Source: Cellvibrionaceae bacterium (GTDB lineage: Bacteria > Pseudomonadota > Gammaproteobacteria > Pseudomonadales > Cellvibrionaceae). Taken from it: a stretch of DNA of 64,000 nucleotides. Location of the stretch: contig PANW01000089.1 of assembly GCA_002707785.1 (NCBI GenBank), positions 1 through 64,000 on the forward strand, read 5' to 3'. Under the pieces are notes generated by a model. That model had not been told where the DNA came from. It did not search any database and saw nothing but the letters and a program-made list of their open reading frames with translations. This document shows positions 30,646 through 42,757 of this stretch, piece by piece (the stretch's first letter is position 1; every line of letters starts with the position of its first letter). Position numbers and translations under genes: made by a program.

Positions 30646-31578
30646 TCATTGCCACCAACTCCGAATCCCCGCCACACCTTGGGCACCGGCCGCTATCGCC
30701 GGTTTGAGATCTTCATCGGTTAGACCGCCCAACGCATACACAGGAATCTTGGCTCTCGCTGCCAACTGGGAAAACTCAGCCCATCCCAGCACAGGCCTGC
30801 CTGGATGACTCTGTGTCGGAAGAACCGGCGACAAGGTAACAAAGTCGACACCGCGATCTTGCGCCTGCTGTATTTCCTTCGCGTTGTGACAAGAGGCACT
30901 CAGCCATTGCCCCGCTTGCTTCTGCAACGGTTGATCGGAGGCCATCAATTGTTGCGCGGTCAAATGTACACCATCAGCTCTGGCATCCCCCTTGGGAGAG
31001 TTTAACATCAACAGTGCACCCGCGTTCCGGCACAGAGGCCAAGCCTCCGCCACCGCTCGATGCCACTGGTCAGGCGACCATTGGTGTTGACGCAACTGAA
31101 TCAGATTCACACCTTCTGTTAGGCAGTGTTTTAGTGTCTCAAGAAAAGACTCAACACTCTGCTCTGCGTCGGAAATGACAAGCACACTGGGCAGTTGAGC
31201 CGCCGCAACGATGGGGACATTGGCCGCAGGAAAGTTGTATTGATTGAGCTCTACTGGGGACACCCAACGAACCGGCTGTCCTTCTTTGCCATGGGCTTCA
31301 CCATCAAAATCAGTCACCCGCCATACATCTAGCAAGACCGATTTATCACTGTAGTCGTGCCGTATCTGAATTAGGGGGGATAACTGTGTCGCGGTAATGC
31401 CCAGCTCTTCTTGAAGCTCTCGCACTAGTGCGACATCAACCGTCTCGCCGGACTCAAGCTTACCCCCGGGAAACTCCCACAGGCCGCCTTGATGTGCATT
31501 TTGATCACGTTTTGCAATGAGAATTTCACCGCGAGTATTACTAATGACACCAGCGGCTACATGAATGATTTTAGTCAT
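30646..31578 (-). CDS. Nudix hydrolase (MutT-like) fused to thiamine-phosphate-synthase/TenI-like domain
   Basis: GGKLESGETVDVALVRELQEELGI Nudix box; C-terminal VDFVTLSPVLPTQSHPGRPVLGW, YALGGLTDEDLKPAIAAGAQGVAGI. Confidence 0.92.
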   Translation of the reverse strand: MTKIIHVAAGVISNTRGEILIAKRDQNAHQGGLWEFPGGKLESGETVDVALVRELQEELGITATQLSPLIQIRHDYSDKSVLLDVWRVTDFDGEAHGKEGQPVRWVSPVELNQYNFPAANVPIVAAAQLPSVLVISDAEQSVESFLETLKHCLTEGVNLIQLRQHQWSPDQWHRAVAEAWPLCRNAGALLMLNSPKGDARADGVHLTAQQLMASDQPLQKQAGQWLSASCHNAKEIQQAQDRGVDFVTLSPVLPTQSHPGRPVLGWAEFSQLAARAKIPVYALGGLTDEDLKPAIAAGAQGVAGIRSWWQ

Positions 31579-31636
31579 GGGATCTAGGCTGAAGAAATAG
31601 GCGATCGATTACGAGAGCAATCGATCGCTACAAATA

Positions 31637-32857
31637 TTAAGAGCGGTATTCGGCGTTGATCTTTATATAATCGTGAGAGAGATCGGTCGTCCAGACTCGA
31701 TCTTTGGATTGTCCTCGACCGAGATCAATACGGATCATTATTTCTTCCTGATCCATCACCGCCTGCCCCTGCTCCTCGGTATAGCTCGCCGCGCGACCGC
31801 CATTTTCGACAATCAGCACTCGACCCAACCAAACCTTAACGGTATCGGCATCCAAACCCTCAACACCTGCATAACCGATGGCTGCAACAATTCGCCCCCA
31901 ATTGGGGTCGGATGCAAACAACGCGGTTTTTACCAGCGGAGACTGTGCCACAGAGTAAGCGACTTTGGCCGCTTCGGGCTTCGATGTTGCCCCTTCCACT
32001 TGCACGGTAACAAACTTGGTCGCGCCCTCGCCGTCACTGACTATGTTCTGCGCCAATTGAATGTGTACAGATACCACCGCGTTATAAAACTTAGCGAACA
32101 ATTCGCCCTGAGTGCTGTTGATTTCTGGGAGCGAGGTTTGCCCCGTGGCGATCAACATACAGGAATCGTTGGTTGAAGTGTCGCCATCAACAGTAATTCG
32201 ATTAAACGACTGATCCGAGGCTTTAACGGCCAACTGATCCAATAGCGACTGACTCACCTTCGCATCTGTGGCGATATACGCCAACATAGTCGCCATATTG
32301 GGTTTGATCATGCCAGAACCCTTGGCAATCCCCGTGACGGTAATGGTTTCACCTTCATAGGTAAATTGAACCGACGCACCTTTGGGGCGAGTATCTGTGG
32401 TCATGATGCCACGAGCGGCGCTTTCCCAGCCATCTTCTGATAGGTTTTCCAAAGCTTGCGGTAGGCCCGCCAACAAACGCGCCATCGGTAAACGCTCACC
32501 AATGACCCCTGTTGAATAGGGCAATACCTGCTCGGCACGACCTCCGGCCAATTCAGCCAGTTTACTGCAGGTGAGACGCGCATCGGCCAAACCTTCATCC
32601 CCAGTGCACGCGTTGGCGTTACCAGAGTTGATCACCAGGTAGCGCACATCGCCTCTGGCGAGATGCTCTTTAGACACAGTGACCGGTGCCGCACAGAAGG
32701 CATTCTGAGTGAAGACACCCGCAACTCTAGTATCTTGGGCCAATCCCAATACCACTAGATCTTGGCGTCCCGCCGTTTTGATTCCCGCACTGGCAGTACC
32801 GAGACGAATCCCGGAAACTGGCACCATTTGCGGAAAAGGAAATTGTCCCACGGCCAT
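31637..32857 (-). CDS. argJ: Bifunctional glutamate N-acetyltransferase/ornithine acetyltransferase
   Basis: MATMLAYIATDA autocleavage motif, TVDGDTSTNDS, DPNWGRI. Confidence 0.95.
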   Translation of the reverse strand: MAVGQFPFPQMVPVSGIRLGTASAGIKTAGRQDLVVLGLAQDTRVAGVFTQNAFCAAPVTVSKEHLARGDVRYLVINSGNANACTGDEGLADARLTCSKLAELAGGRAEQVLPYSTGVIGERLPMARLLAGLPQALENLSEDGWESAARGIMTTDTRPKGASVQFTYEGETITVTGIAKGSGMIKPNMATMLAYIATDAKVSQSLLDQLAVKASDQSFNRITVDGDTSTNDSCMLIATGQTSLPEINSTQGELFAKFYNAVVSVHIQLAQNIVSDGEGATKFVTVQVEGATSKPEAAKVAYSVAQSPLVKTALFASDPNWGRIVAAIGYAGVEGLDADTVKVWLGRVLIVENGGRAASYTEEQGQAVMDQEEIMIRIDLGRGQSKDRVWTTDLSHDYIKINAEYRS

Positions 32858-32919
32858 AGAAATTACCTTTTAATCGAGTCCCCAATCAAGATTGAAAACG
32901 CACAATAGAGCGCGCAATA

Positions 32920-35649
32920 TCAGGCCAGACGACCGTGACACTGCTTGTATTTTTTGCCTGATCCACAAGGGCAGGCATCGTTTCGGCCGACCTTGGCAGC
33001 TTCCCTCACAAACGGCTTAGGCTGATCAGCTGAAGATTCTGATTCGGTATCGTTATCCTCAGTATCCATCGCCGACGCTTGCGCGTGCTCCAACTGCATG
33101 CGCTGCTGCTCTAATGCCTCACGACGCTGAGCTTCCATTTGTTCCATTTCTTCTTCGGATACCGGCTCAACACGAGCCAACATACGCACCACTTCGCTCT
33201 TCAAACTGCCGAGCATGGACTCAAACAACTCGAATGACTCACGCTTGTATTCTTGCTTAGGATTCTTTTGAGCAAAGGCGCGTAAACCAATGCCTTGGCG
33301 TAAATGATCCATATTGGCAAGATGCTCTTTCCACAGCATATCCAATACATTCAGCATAATTTGACGCTCAACTTCGCGCATCACTGGTCCAAAGTGATCG
33401 CACTTAGCATCATAAGCACCTTGGATTTCTGCGAGAATTTTTTCAGTCAGGCTCTCTTCATGCAGCTTTTTGTCTTCTTCCAGCCACTGTGCGATCGGCA
33501 GAGGTAAACCAAATTCAGCCTGTAAGAATTGTTCCAATCCTGGTACATCCCATTGCTCTTCCAAGCTTTGTGGCGGAATGTAATCAGCCACGGTTTCGCG
33601 GACCACATCTGCGCGAATGGCAGTTACTGCCTCTACAATATCTTCTGACTCCAACAACTCGTTGCGCTGCTGATAAACCACTTGACGCTGATCGTTGGCG
33701 ACATCATCAAACTCAAGGAGCTGTTTACGAATATCGAAGTTACGACCTTCTACCTTGCGCTGAGCTTTTTCGATGGCGTTGGTCACCATACGATGCTCAA
33801 TCGCTTCGCCTTTCTCCATGCCCAAGGCCTGCATAAAGCCACGCACGCGATCGGACGCAAAGATACGCATTAAGTTATCTTCCATCGACAGATAGAATCG
33901 AGACAAACCGGGATCGCCCTGACGTCCGGCACGACCGCGAAGCTGATTATCAATTCGACGTGATTCGTGTCGTTCGGTACCAATAATGTGAAGACCACCG
34001 GCCTCGATCACCATATCGTGGCGCTTTTGCCAGTCTGCCTTGGCCGCAGCCAACTCCGCTTCGCTAGGATTGTCCATCGCGGCCATTTCTGCCTCGAAGT
34101 TGCCCCCTAATACGATATCGGTACCACGGCCAGCCATGTTGGTGGCAATGGTGACAGCACCATGGCGGCCCGCTTGGGCAATAATTGAAGCTTCTTTCTC
34201 GTGGAACTTTGCATTCAAGACTTGGTGTTTAATTTTCGCCGCCGTCAAACGACGAGCCATTTCTTCCGACGCTTCAATGGATGCCGTGCCCACCAATACG
34301 GGTACGTTTTGCTGTTGCAACTCTTTCACGGCCTCAGCAATCGCTTCAAATTTCTCTTCGACCGTTAAGAACACCAAGTCATTGTGGTCTTTACGCGCAA
34401 CGTCTTTGTTGGTGGGGATAACAACCACATCTAAAGCATAGATTTGATGAAACTCAAACGCTTCGGTATCCGCAGTACCGGTCATACCAGACAACTTAGG
34501 AAACAGTCGGAAATAGTTCTGGAAAGTAGTCGACGCCAAGGTCTGGCTTTCATTTTGAATAGAAACGCCTTCTTTGGCCTCTATCGCCTGATGAAGCCCC
34601 TCTGACAAGCGACGCCCCATCATCGTTCGACCGGTGTGTTCATCGATCAGTACAACTTGACCGTCTTGAACGATGTAGTCCACATCGCTTTGGAACAAGG
34701 TATAGGCTTTCAATGCCGCATGTACGTGGTGTAGCAGGCTCAAGTTAGTGGCGGCATAAAGACTTTCGTCTTCTTGCAACAAGCCAACTTCGATCAACAT
34801 GCCTTCTACTTTTTGGTGACCGTCTTCGGTCAATTCAACCGTGCGACCCTTTTCATCAATCACATAGTCGCCGGCTTGAGTCACCTCTTCACCGTCAACC
34901 AATTGCTGTTGCAGCTTGGGAATCAGTAGATTCATCTGCTGATACATGCGCGAACTGTCTTCGGCGGCACCAGAGATAATCAGTGGCGTACGCGCCTCAT
35001 CGATAAGAATCGAATCAACCTCATCGACAATGGCAAAATTCAGTGGACGTTGCATCTTGTCTTCTTTGCGCAACGCCATGTTGTCGCGAAGATAGTCAAA
35101 ACCAAATTCATTGTTGGTACCGTAGGTAATGTCTGAGCGGTAAGCGTCAAATTTACCCTGAGGATCCTGCATAGACTGGATAACGCCGACACTGAGTCCC
35201 AGAGCTTCATAAAGTGGACGCATCCACTCCGCATCTCGACTGGCAAGATAGTCATTCACGGTAACGACGTGAACGCCGTTGCCGGAGAGCGCGTTGAGGT
35301 AGGCTGCCAAGGTAGACATGAGCGTCTTACCTTCACCGGTGCGCATCTCGGCAATACGACCTTCGTGCAGCGTGATACCACCAATGAGCTGCACATCAAA
35401 GTGGCGCATACCCAAGGCTCGACGACTGGCTTCTCGACAGGTGGCAAAAGCTTCAGGGAGCAGCTTATCTAGGGTTTCACCATTCTGAACACGCTCTTTG
35501 TACTCGGTGGACTTTAACTTGAGCTGGGTATCCGACAGAGCTTCCATTTCTGGCTCTAATTCATTCACAAGTTTTACCAACTTGCGCATACGCTTAAGTT
35601 CGCGATCGTTTTTCGATCCGAATACTGCTTTGACCAATTTACCTATCAT
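32920..35649 (-). CDS. secA: Preprotein translocase ATPase SecA
   Basis: [32 protein letters not shown]-terminal zinc motif [14 protein letters not shown]. Confidence 0.98.
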   Translation of the reverse strand: MIGKLVKAVFGSKNDRELKRMRKLVKLVNELEPEMEALSDTQLKLKSTEYKERVQNGETLDKLLPEAFATCREASRRALGMRHFDVQLIGGITLHEGRIAEMRTGEGKTLMSTLAAYLNALSGNGVHVVTVNDYLASRDAEWMRPLYEALGLSVGVIQSMQDPQGKFDAYRSDITYGTNNEFGFDYLRDNMALRKEDKMQRPLNFAIVDEVDSILIDEARTPLIISGAAEDSSRMYQQMNLLIPKLQQQLVDGEEVTQAGDYVIDEKGRTVELTEDGHQKVEGMLIEVGLLQEDESLYAATNLSLLHHVHAALKAYTLFQSDVDYIVQDGQVVLIDEHTGRTMMGRRLSEGLHQAIEAKEGVSIQNESQTLASTTFQNYFRLFPKLSGMTGTADTEAFEFHQIYALDVVVIPTNKDVARKDHNDLVFLTVEEKFEAIAEAVKELQQQNVPVLVGTASIEASEEMARRLTAAKIKHQVLNAKFHEKEASIIAQAGRHGAVTIATNMAGRGTDIVLGGNFEAEMAAMDNPSEAELAAAKADWQKRHDMVIEAGGLHIIGTERHESRRIDNQLRGRAGRQGDPGLSRFYLSMEDNLMRIFASDRVRGFMQALGMEKGEAIEHRMVTNAIEKAQRKVEGRNFDIRKQLLEFDDVANDQRQVVYQQRNELLESEDIVEAVTAIRADVVRETVADYIPPQSLEEQWDVPGLEQFLQAEFGLPLPIAQWLEEDKKLHEESLTEKILAEIQGAYDAKCDHFGPVMREVERQIMLNVLDMLWKEHLANMDHLRQGIGLRAFAQKNPKQEYKRESFELFESMLGSLKSEVVRMLARVEPVSEEEMEQMEAQRREALEQQRMQLEHAQASAMDTEDNDTESESSADQPKPFVREAAKVGRNDACPCGSGKKYKQCHGRLA

Positions 35650-35831
35650 GAGTAATACCGAGTTTTATCGTTTTTCAACGCTGAGCGTTTTATTCTAATG
35701 GATGTCTATGTGGCGATATCGGAGCAGATATAGTGCTGTAATTCAGTAAGCTATATCAGGCCTAGAGCCCGCGTAGACAAAGGGCACAAGTAAACCTAAA
35801 GGTGCTTGCGGAAGCAAGTAAAAGATGGGAA

Positions 35832-36764
35832 TTAGCGGTTGGTTCGATGAATATATGCAGCTGGGTCGACAGCGCGACCGTTTTTATACACTTCGAAGTG
35901 TACATGAGGGCCTGTTGAGCGACCGCTCGACCCCATTAACGCGACCACTTGGCCTTTTTTAATCACATCGCCGACTTTGACAATATTATCGGTATTGTGC
36001 GCGTAACGAGTAGTAAACCCATTGCCGTGGTTCACTTCAACCATTTGACCGTAACCACTGCGCTCACCCGACCAGGTAACTACTCCCGCAGCGACTGACA
36101 CTACATCGGACCCCAGCTTACCGGCAAAATCGACACCGTTATGCCAAGCGACGTGGCCTTTAAACGGATCGGTTCGGCGACCATAACGGGAAGACATCCA
36201 GCCTTTCTTAACTGGACGGCCAGCAATGAACACGTCGCGCTGAATCTTGCGTTTGGCCAATAGGGCCTCCAGCGTATCCAGCTGCTGTTCGCGATCGGCA
36301 ATTTGTTCGGTGAGTTGATCGATAACCTTAAGAAAGTCGGGCGCTTGATAGGCCTCGCCTAACTCTGCAGACTCCGGTCCACCTAAAGCGGGAGGGTGGC
36401 TAAAATCGAATTCGCCTTTATCCAGCTTAGCAATAGTGGTGAGACGCTCACCGAGAGCATCCAAACGCAGTAAACGCGCTTGTAGCTCGGCCATTCTTAG
36501 GGTCAGTGCCCCGAGCTGTTCTTCGGCATGACGTTTGGTTTTCTCGACTTTATCCGTCTGAGAAGATAAGGCTTCGTTCCAAGCTTTGGTTGAATCCCCG
36601 GTAAACAGATCAGCCCCATCACTCTTGCTCAGTTCATTGCCGACGAGAACCCCTAAACCAACGGGAATTCCCAATAAACACACAGACAGCAACGTACGCG
36701 TCCACCCACCAAGGGTGAAAGTGCGGCTGCGACCGTGATGTTTACTGACAACAATGACTTTCAT
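35832..36764 (-). CDS. M23-family peptidoglycan metallopeptidase
   Basis: SSRYGRRTDPFKGHVAWHNGVDFAG, GSSGRSTGPHVHFEVYKNG. Confidence 0.93.
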   Translation of the reverse strand: MKVIVVSKHHGRSRTFTLGGWTRTLLSVCLLGIPVGLGVLVGNELSKSDGADLFTGDSTKAWNEALSSQTDKVEKTKRHAEEQLGALTLRMAELQARLLRLDALGERLTTIAKLDKGEFDFSHPPALGGPESAELGEAYQAPDFLKVIDQLTEQIADREQQLDTLEALLAKRKIQRDVFIAGRPVKKGWMSSRYGRRTDPFKGHVAWHNGVDFAGKLGSDVVSVAAGVVTWSGERSGYGQMVEVNHGNGFTTRYAHNTDNIVKVGDVIKKGQVVALMGSSGRSTGPHVHFEVYKNGRAVDPAAYIHRTNR

Positions 36765-37033
36765 TGGCTGAGATTCACCTGCTTACCAATCCACAATTGA
36801 TGTGGATTACCAACACTATAAAATGGTTCGAATAGCCTCAACTTGATTTGGCTGCTAAAAGCGCTCAGATGCAGCATCAACAAAGGCGCTAACATCTCAT
36901 TAAAGATAGCAAAAAGTGCACAGACCGAGGCAATATATGCGCCAATATCGCATATAAATCAAGCGATTACCAACACTAATTGATGCAAGATAGCAGCATC
37001 AATTAGCTTGGGAATCATTGGATATGCAGGGGT

Positions 37034-37945
37034 TTATACCGCCAGAACTGGCTTAATATAGGAAATTGGCGCGGCACTCTCATCTTCGAAAGTGACCACC
37101 TCCCACGCATCTTCCTGGGCAATTAATTGTCGCAGGGACTTGTTGTTCAACGCGTGACCGGACTTGTGAGCCTTAAACTCACCGATCAAGCTATTGCCCA
37201 ATAGGTACAAATCACCAATTGCGTCGAGAATTTTATGCTTAACGAATTCATCTTCGTAGCGCAGACCATCTTCATTCATAATACGGTACTCATCCACCAC
37301 GATGGCATTATCAACGCTGCCGCCTTTCGCCAAGCCTTTGGAACGTAAATACTCAATTTCGTGCATGAAACCGAAGGTTCTTGCTCTACTGACTTCTTTA
37401 ACGAAAGAAGTGCTGGAGAAGTCGACCTCAGCATCTAGAGTCCGCCCTTTAAACACTGGGTGATCAAAGTCGATCGAGAAAGACACTTTGAAGCCATCAA
37501 ATGGCAGGAACTTGGCAACCTTGTCGCCGTCTTCAACAACCACTGGACGCTTAATGCGAATAAACTTCTTAGCGGCGGCCTGCTCTTCAATACCTGCAGA
37601 TTGTATCAAGAACACAAAAGGACCCGCACTGCCATCCATGATGGGTACTTCAGCAGCGCTCACCTCAACGATGGCATTATCGATCCCCATGCCGGCAATT
37701 GCCGATAACAGATGCTCAACAGTAGAAACCCTGACGTCACCCTTGACTAGAGTGGTCGACAAGGTTGTATCGCCGACATTTTCAGCCTTAGCCTGAATTT
37801 CCACCACGGGATCCAAATCAACACGGCGGAAAACAATACCTGTATCTATCGGTGCTGGAAGCAACGTCAGGTAGATTTTTTCCCCTGTGTGTAACCCTAC
37901 ACCAGTGGCTCGAATAGCATTTTTAAGCGTACGCTGTCTTATCAT
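37034..37945 (-). CDS. lpxC: UDP-3-O-acyl-N-acetylglucosamine deacetylase (likely start MIRQRTLKN)
   Basis: [32 protein letters not shown]. Confidence 0.97.
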   Translation of the reverse strand: MIRQRTLKNAIRATGVGLHTGEKIYLTLLPAPIDTGIVFRRVDLDPVVEIQAKAENVGDTTLSTTLVKGDVRVSTVEHLLSAIAGMGIDNAIVEVSAAEVPIMDGSAGPFVFLIQSAGIEEQAAAKKFIRIKRPVVVEDGDKVAKFLPFDGFKVSFSIDFDHPVFKGRTLDAEVDFSSTSFVKEVSRARTFGFMHEIEYLRSKGLAKGGSVDNAIVVDEYRIMNEDGLRYEDEFVKHKILDAIGDLYLLGNSLIGEFKAHKSGHALNNKSLRQLIAQEDAWEVVTFEDESAAPISYIKPVLAV

Positions 37946-38427
37946 CGAAGTATCTTTCACAAAGTTGAAGCGATTAATCGGCGAATATTACCAAAGTTAG
38001 TGACCATAAACCAAGCTCAAAGTCGCAAAAACTGGCGTCCCTGCCTGTGAGGGGAGTCACAAAATCCATTATAGGGATGGCGTCAGTAGGCGGAAACAAG
38101 CCGTATCGCTACAGTCAAGGATACTCATTCCACTACCAAACCACTGCTATAAATGGGATTGGTGCGCTCTAAACCGGTTTTGGTCATCAACATTGGCAGT
38201 TACCTTACCATTCTCACAAAAGAACGAAGAGCACCCGCCACCCTAACGAATAGACCGCCCACAGCCGAAAACAGCCCGATAGCACTAATGACTATCGGCG
38301 CGACAACCGGATCTGCAGGTGCGGAACCATCCCCACATACGAACTAGCCGCAATAGGAAATAACTCTCATTATCAGTCTACGACCTAGGGTGATATGAAT
38401 AGTTCCAATATCACCTCAAATGCACAA

Positions 38428-39624
38428 TTAATCTGCTTGGCGACGCAAGAACGCTGGAATATCTAAATATTCCATATCGCTGTCAGGCGCAGGCTTCTGC
38501 GCCGCAGATCCGGTATTTTGAGCCACAGGTTGATTGCGCATAACGGTCGGCTTATCGAGCGCGGAGTAATCCGGCTGCCCAGAAGCGCGACGAGTGTTAT
38601 CCACAACGACTTTTGTCGCGGCAGGCTTGCTCTCTTCAGCAACACCACCAAGACCGGTAGCGACGACTGTTACTCGCAGTTCATCGCTCATTTCTGGGTC
38701 GATTACGGTACCCACCACAACGGTGGCATCGGCAGAGGCAAACTCTTCAACCGTATCGCCCACCTCAGAGAATTCACCCAGAGACAGATCGAGACCAGCT
38801 GTAATATTGACCAAAATACCGCGCGCACCTTGCAGATTAATATCTTCCAACAATGGGCTGCGGATAGCGGCTTCTGCCGCTTCGCGAGCACGGTTTTCAC
38901 CTTTGGCAGTGCCTGTCCCCATCATCGCCATGCCCATTTCTGACATCACAGTGCGAACATCCGCGAAATCGACGTTGATCATACCCGGGCGCATAATCAA
39001 ATCGGCAATTCCCTGAACAGCACCCAAAAGCACATCGTTGGCAGCTTTAAAAGCATCCAACAAGCTAGTGGTCTTACCCAGTACTGCCAACAATTTCTCA
39101 TTGGGAATGGTGATCAAAGAATCCACACGCTCTTGCAACTCTTTGATACCAGCATCGGCTATGGCCAAACGCTTTTTACCTTCGAAAGGAAATGGTTTGG
39201 TGACCACGGCAACGGTAAGAATACCCATCTCCTTGGCAACTTCTGCCACAACAGGAGCACCACCGGTACCCGTGCCGCCACCCATGCCGGCGGTAATGAA
39301 GACCATATCAGCACCATTGAGCACCTCGGCAATACGCTCACGGTCCTCCATGGCGGCTTGACGACCAACCTCTGGATTTGCCCCCGCACCCAGTCCTTTA
39401 GTCACAGCGTTGCCCAACTGCAAAACAGTTCGCGCATCGATATCCTTCAAGGCTTGGGCATCGGTATTGGCGCAAACAAACTCGACGCCTTCTACCTGGT
39501 TGCCAATCATGTGTTTCACGGCATTACCACCACCGCCCCCAACACCAACGACTTTGATTACCGCATTTTGCGGAATGCTATCGACCAGTTCAAACATAGT
39601 TTTTCCCCTTTTTTCCCTGACCAA
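38428..39624 (-). CDS. ftsZ: Cell division protein FtsZ (likely start at MFELVDS)
   Basis: [30 protein letters not shown]-terminal [11 protein letters not shown]. Confidence 0.98.
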   Translation of the reverse strand: MVREKRGKTMFELVDSIPQNAVIKVVGVGGGGGNAVKHMIGNQVEGVEFVCANTDAQALKDIDARTVLQLGNAVTKGLGAGANPEVGRQAAMEDRERIAEVLNGADMVFITAGMGGGTGTGGAPVVAEVAKEMGILTVAVVTKPFPFEGKKRLAIADAGIKELQERVDSLITIPNEKLLAVLGKTTSLLDAFKAANDVLLGAVQGIADLIMRPGMINVDFADVRTVMSEMGMAMMGTGTAKGENRAREAAEAAIRSPLLEDINLQGARGILVNITAGLDLSLGEFSEVGDTVEEFASADATVVVGTVIDPEMSDELRVTVVATGLGGVAEESKPAATKVVVDNTRRASGQPDYSALDKPTVMRNQPVAQNTGSAAQKPAPDSDMEYLDIPAFLRRQAD

Positions 39625-39661
39625 AATCTATAAAGATTTTTTTCACTAACAAATATTAAAA

Positions 39662-40900
39662 TTAAAAATTACCTTGGAACCAAGTCTTCACTTTGTCCCA
39701 CCAATTATTACTTTCGGTCTTTGCCGAAAACTGTGTCACACGACCTTCATTTTGTTGCTGCTCTGCGTACTTCAACAACCCCACACCCGTCGAATAAATT
39801 GGGTTGTTAACAATATCTGTGAGACCGCTAACATTTTGCGGCGTACCCAAACGCACCGGCATATGAAAAATCTCTTCTGCCAACTCGATAACACCTTCCA
39901 TTTTTGAAGTGCCACCGGTGAGCACGATTCCCGCTGCCACCAAATCCTCAAACCCACTGCGACGCAGCTCTGCTTGCACCAAAGTAAACAATTCGTCATA
40001 GCGAGGCTCGACCACTTCTGCCAGAGCCTGACGAGACAAATCTCTCGGCTCGCGATCACCCACACTTGGTACTTTGATGGTTTCATCTGGGCCAGTGAGT
40101 TTAGCCAAGGCACAGGCGTACTTGATTTTTATTTCTTCCGCGTGCGGAGTGGGTGTACGCAATGCCATGGCAATGTCGTTGGTCACTTGATCGCCGGCAA
40201 TGGGAATCACACCGGTATGACGAATTGACCCTTCAGTGAAGATAGCAATATCCGTGGTACCACCTCCAATATCGACCATGCACACGCCGAGCTCTTTTTC
40301 GTCATCGGTCAAAACCGCATAACTGGAAGCCAACTGTTCCAAAATAATGTCTTCAACTTCTAGCCCGCAACGACGAATACACTTCTCTATATTTTGCGCT
40401 GCATTGACGGCGCAAGTCACTAAATGAACTTTGGCTTCCAAGCGAACACCTGACATGCCCATAGGCTCTTTCACGCCTTCTTGTTCATCAATCAAATACT
40501 CTTGCGGCAAGATATGAAGAATCTTTTGGTCCGCAGGAATAGCCACCGCTTGCGCAGCATCTATCACTCGATCGAGATCTTGACTGAAGACTTCACGGTC
40601 CTTAATCGCCACTATTCCATGAGAGTTCAAACTGCGAATATGACTTCCGGCAATACCTGCATAGACCGAGTGAATCTGACAGCCTGCCATCAATTCAGCT
40701 TCTTCAATTGCACGCTGTATGGATTGCACGGTGGATTCAATGTTAACCACCACACCCTTCTTCAAACCCGATGAACGGTGGGAGCCAATACCGACAATTT
40801 CCAGACCGCCCTCGGCGGAGATTTCCCCAACAATGGCCACCACTTTCGATGTACCAATATCCAGCCCGACAATCATTCGATTTTCATCTGACTGCGCCAT
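39662..40900 (-). CDS. ftsA: Cell division protein FtsA
   Basis: GLDIGTSKVVAIVGE, VDIGGGTTDIAIFTEGSI. Confidence 0.98.
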   Translation of the reverse strand: MAQSDENRMIVGLDIGTSKVVAIVGEISAEGGLEIVGIGSHRSSGLKKGVVVNIESTVQSIQRAIEEAELMAGCQIHSVYAGIAGSHIRSLNSHGIVAIKDREVFSQDLDRVIDAAQAVAIPADQKILHILPQEYLIDEQEGVKEPMGMSGVRLEAKVHLVTCAVNAAQNIEKCIRRCGLEVEDIILEQLASSYAVLTDDEKELGVCMVDIGGGTTDIAIFTEGSIRHTGVIPIAGDQVTNDIAMALRTPTPHAEEIKIKYACALAKLTGPDETIKVPSVGDREPRDLSRQALAEVVEPRYDELFTLVQAELRRSGFEDLVAAGIVLTGGTSKMEGVIELAEEIFHMPVRLGTPQNVSGLTDIVNNPIYSTGVGLLKYAEQQQNEGRVTQFSAKTESNNWWDKVKTWFQGNF

Positions 40901-40962
40901 TACACGACCTCACTTGTTAGCATTACTGCCATTTTACTTTTTTGTTGTATTGTCATTTCCAC

Positions 40963-41784
40963 TCAACCTTTTGATGCTGTATCTACTGGCTTTTCTGTCT
41001 CTCGCCACTTCACCGCAACACCATTAAAATACCGCAAATCTATATAACTTAACTCAGCCCAACGCTGCTGCAATTGCGCCTCAAATACGATCAAAAAACG
41101 CCCTATTCGATCCATCACTTGATCTCGACCAATATTGATCTCAACGCCATCGGCGAGAACCAGTGACCAACTTCTGCTTAGATCTTTCTCTAAGCGTGCT
41201 ATGGCCAATCCTCTTTCGCCCAACACCTTAGTCAAGGCGTGGTACTGAGCCATAACGTTATGCTCCATACCGTTCATACCAATCAATTGCGGCAACCCTT
41301 GCAGTAAAACTTCATCGTCTGCCGAGCCACTTAATACAATCACCTCACCGCGATGATTGAGAGCATCACCTTCTCCCCAGCGCGCGATCGGCTTATGCTC
41401 AATGACCGTCACTTCAAGTCCACCGGGCCAACTGCGCGCCACCTTGGCAGAATCAATCCAAGGCAGATCCTCGAGTCGGGTCTGTATTCGTCGTAAATCG
41501 ACCTCTACAAAACCACCACTAATCGACTGGTAGATGTGCTCGGCAACCTCTTGCCGGACCACTCGATTGAATTCGCCGTTTATCTTCACACTCGATACCG
41601 GTCGATCCAGCTGCTCTTTTATCCATAGCCCCGCAAAATATATGACAGCAACAACTCCGGCCGTCACTGCCAACACTCGGAGAATCACTGCAAGCGCTGC
41701 AAACTTTCCTGTCTTTTCCTCTCTAGACTTCATCGAGCGACTTGCGCCGCGGATAGTCTTATTAACCTTTGTTTGAGTTGCCAT
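40963..41784 (-). CDS. ftsQ: Cell division protein FtsQ
   Basis: POTRA/FtsQ features, position between ddl and ftsA, IDLRYFNGVAVKW. Confidence 0.94.
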   Translation of the reverse strand: MATQTKVNKTIRGASRSMKSREEKTGKFAALAVILRVLAVTAGVVAVIYFAGLWIKEQLDRPVSSVKINGEFNRVVRQEVAEHIYQSISGGFVEVDLRRIQTRLEDLPWIDSAKVARSWPGGLEVTVIEHKPIARWGEGDALNHRGEVIVLSGSADDEVLLQGLPQLIGMNGMEHNVMAQYHALTKVLGERGLAIARLEKDLSRSWSLVLADGVEINIGRDQVMDRIGRFLIVFEAQLQQRWAELSYIDLRYFNGVAVKWRETEKPVDTASKG

Positions 41785-41787
41785 TTC

Positions 41788-42717
41788 TCACTGTGACGAC
41801 GGCAACGTCTGAGACAAGATATTCAGCACCAGTGCAGAAAAATCCAATCCACTGGCCTTGGCTGCCATAGGAACCAAGCTATGATCTGTCATTCCCGGCA
41901 CCGTATTAACTTCTAGGGTGTAAAAAGCCCCTTGTTCGTCGGCCATAAAATCAACTCGACCCCAACCTTCACATCCCAGCGCCTGAAAAGCCTGCACCGC
42001 CAAATTCTTAAGCTCAGCCTCTTTCTCCGATGGTAGACCACAAGGACACAAGTAACGGGTATCGTCAGCAATGTACTTCGCATCGTAGTCATAGAACTGA
42101 TGATCAGTTTCCAACTTTATCGGCGGCAGAGTTTCGGTTCCCAATACCGCTACGGTGTACTCAGCGGCTTCAATCAACTGCTCTGCAAATACATTGCTAT
42201 CGTACTGAGCAGCTGCTTGATAGGCCTGCTGCAGCTGATCGCGGCTTGTCACTTTGGACATGCCTATACTAGACCCTTCATGAGCGGGCTTAACCATCAA
42301 GTGCTCGCCAATCTCCTCGATCACTGAATTGAGATTATCAGCACTCAAGGCCCGATATTCCGGCGTTGGAATTGCCTCAGCAGTAAAAATCTGTTTCGAT
42401 TTCCATTTATCCATTGCCAGTGCAGAGGCTTGAACACGACTACCGGTATAAGGAAGCTGCATAAACTCCAACAACGCTTGAATACGACCGTCTTCTCCAG
42501 CTGCGCCATGCAACGCAATAAATACGCGATCAATCTTTTCCGATTGTAAACGCGTCACAATGTCCGCATCGACATCGATTAAGAACGCATCAACTCCAGC
42601 TCCACAAAGCGCATCACAAACAGCAGCACCGCTGTTGAGCGACACTTCGCGCTCAGCAGAGTCGCCGCCATACAATACAGCTACGCGACCGAATTCTTTT
42701 GGATTGATTGTGCTCAT
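41788..42717 (-). CDS. ddl: D-alanine--D-alanine ligase
   Basis: GGDSAEREVSLNSG, ALHGAAGEDGRIQ, EVNTVPGMTDHSL. Confidence 0.97.
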   Translation of the reverse strand: MSTINPKEFGRVAVLYGGDSAEREVSLNSGAAVCDALCGAGVDAFLIDVDADIVTRLQSEKIDRVFIALHGAAGEDGRIQALLEFMQLPYTGSRVQASALAMDKWKSKQIFTAEAIPTPEYRALSADNLNSVIEEIGEHLMVKPAHEGSSIGMSKVTSRDQLQQAYQAAAQYDSNVFAEQLIEAAEYTVAVLGTETLPPIKLETDHQFYDYDAKYIADDTRYLCPCGLPSEKEAELKNLAVQAFQALGCEGWGRVDFMADEQGAFYTLEVNTVPGMTDHSLVPMAAKASGLDFSALVLNILSQTLPSSQ

Positions 42718-42757
42718 ACTTCTTCTAACTCTATATTTGCCAGTTTATGGATACTTG

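Noticed and set aside
30646-31578. Nudix-ThiE-like fusion as a novel architecture
   Set aside because: This fusion next to argJ/secA is common in gammaproteobacteria.
38153-38347. 64-aa ORF between lpxC and ftsZ
   Set aside because: On the opposite strand in the lpxC/ftsZ intergenic region with no RBS or recognisable family; likely spurious.
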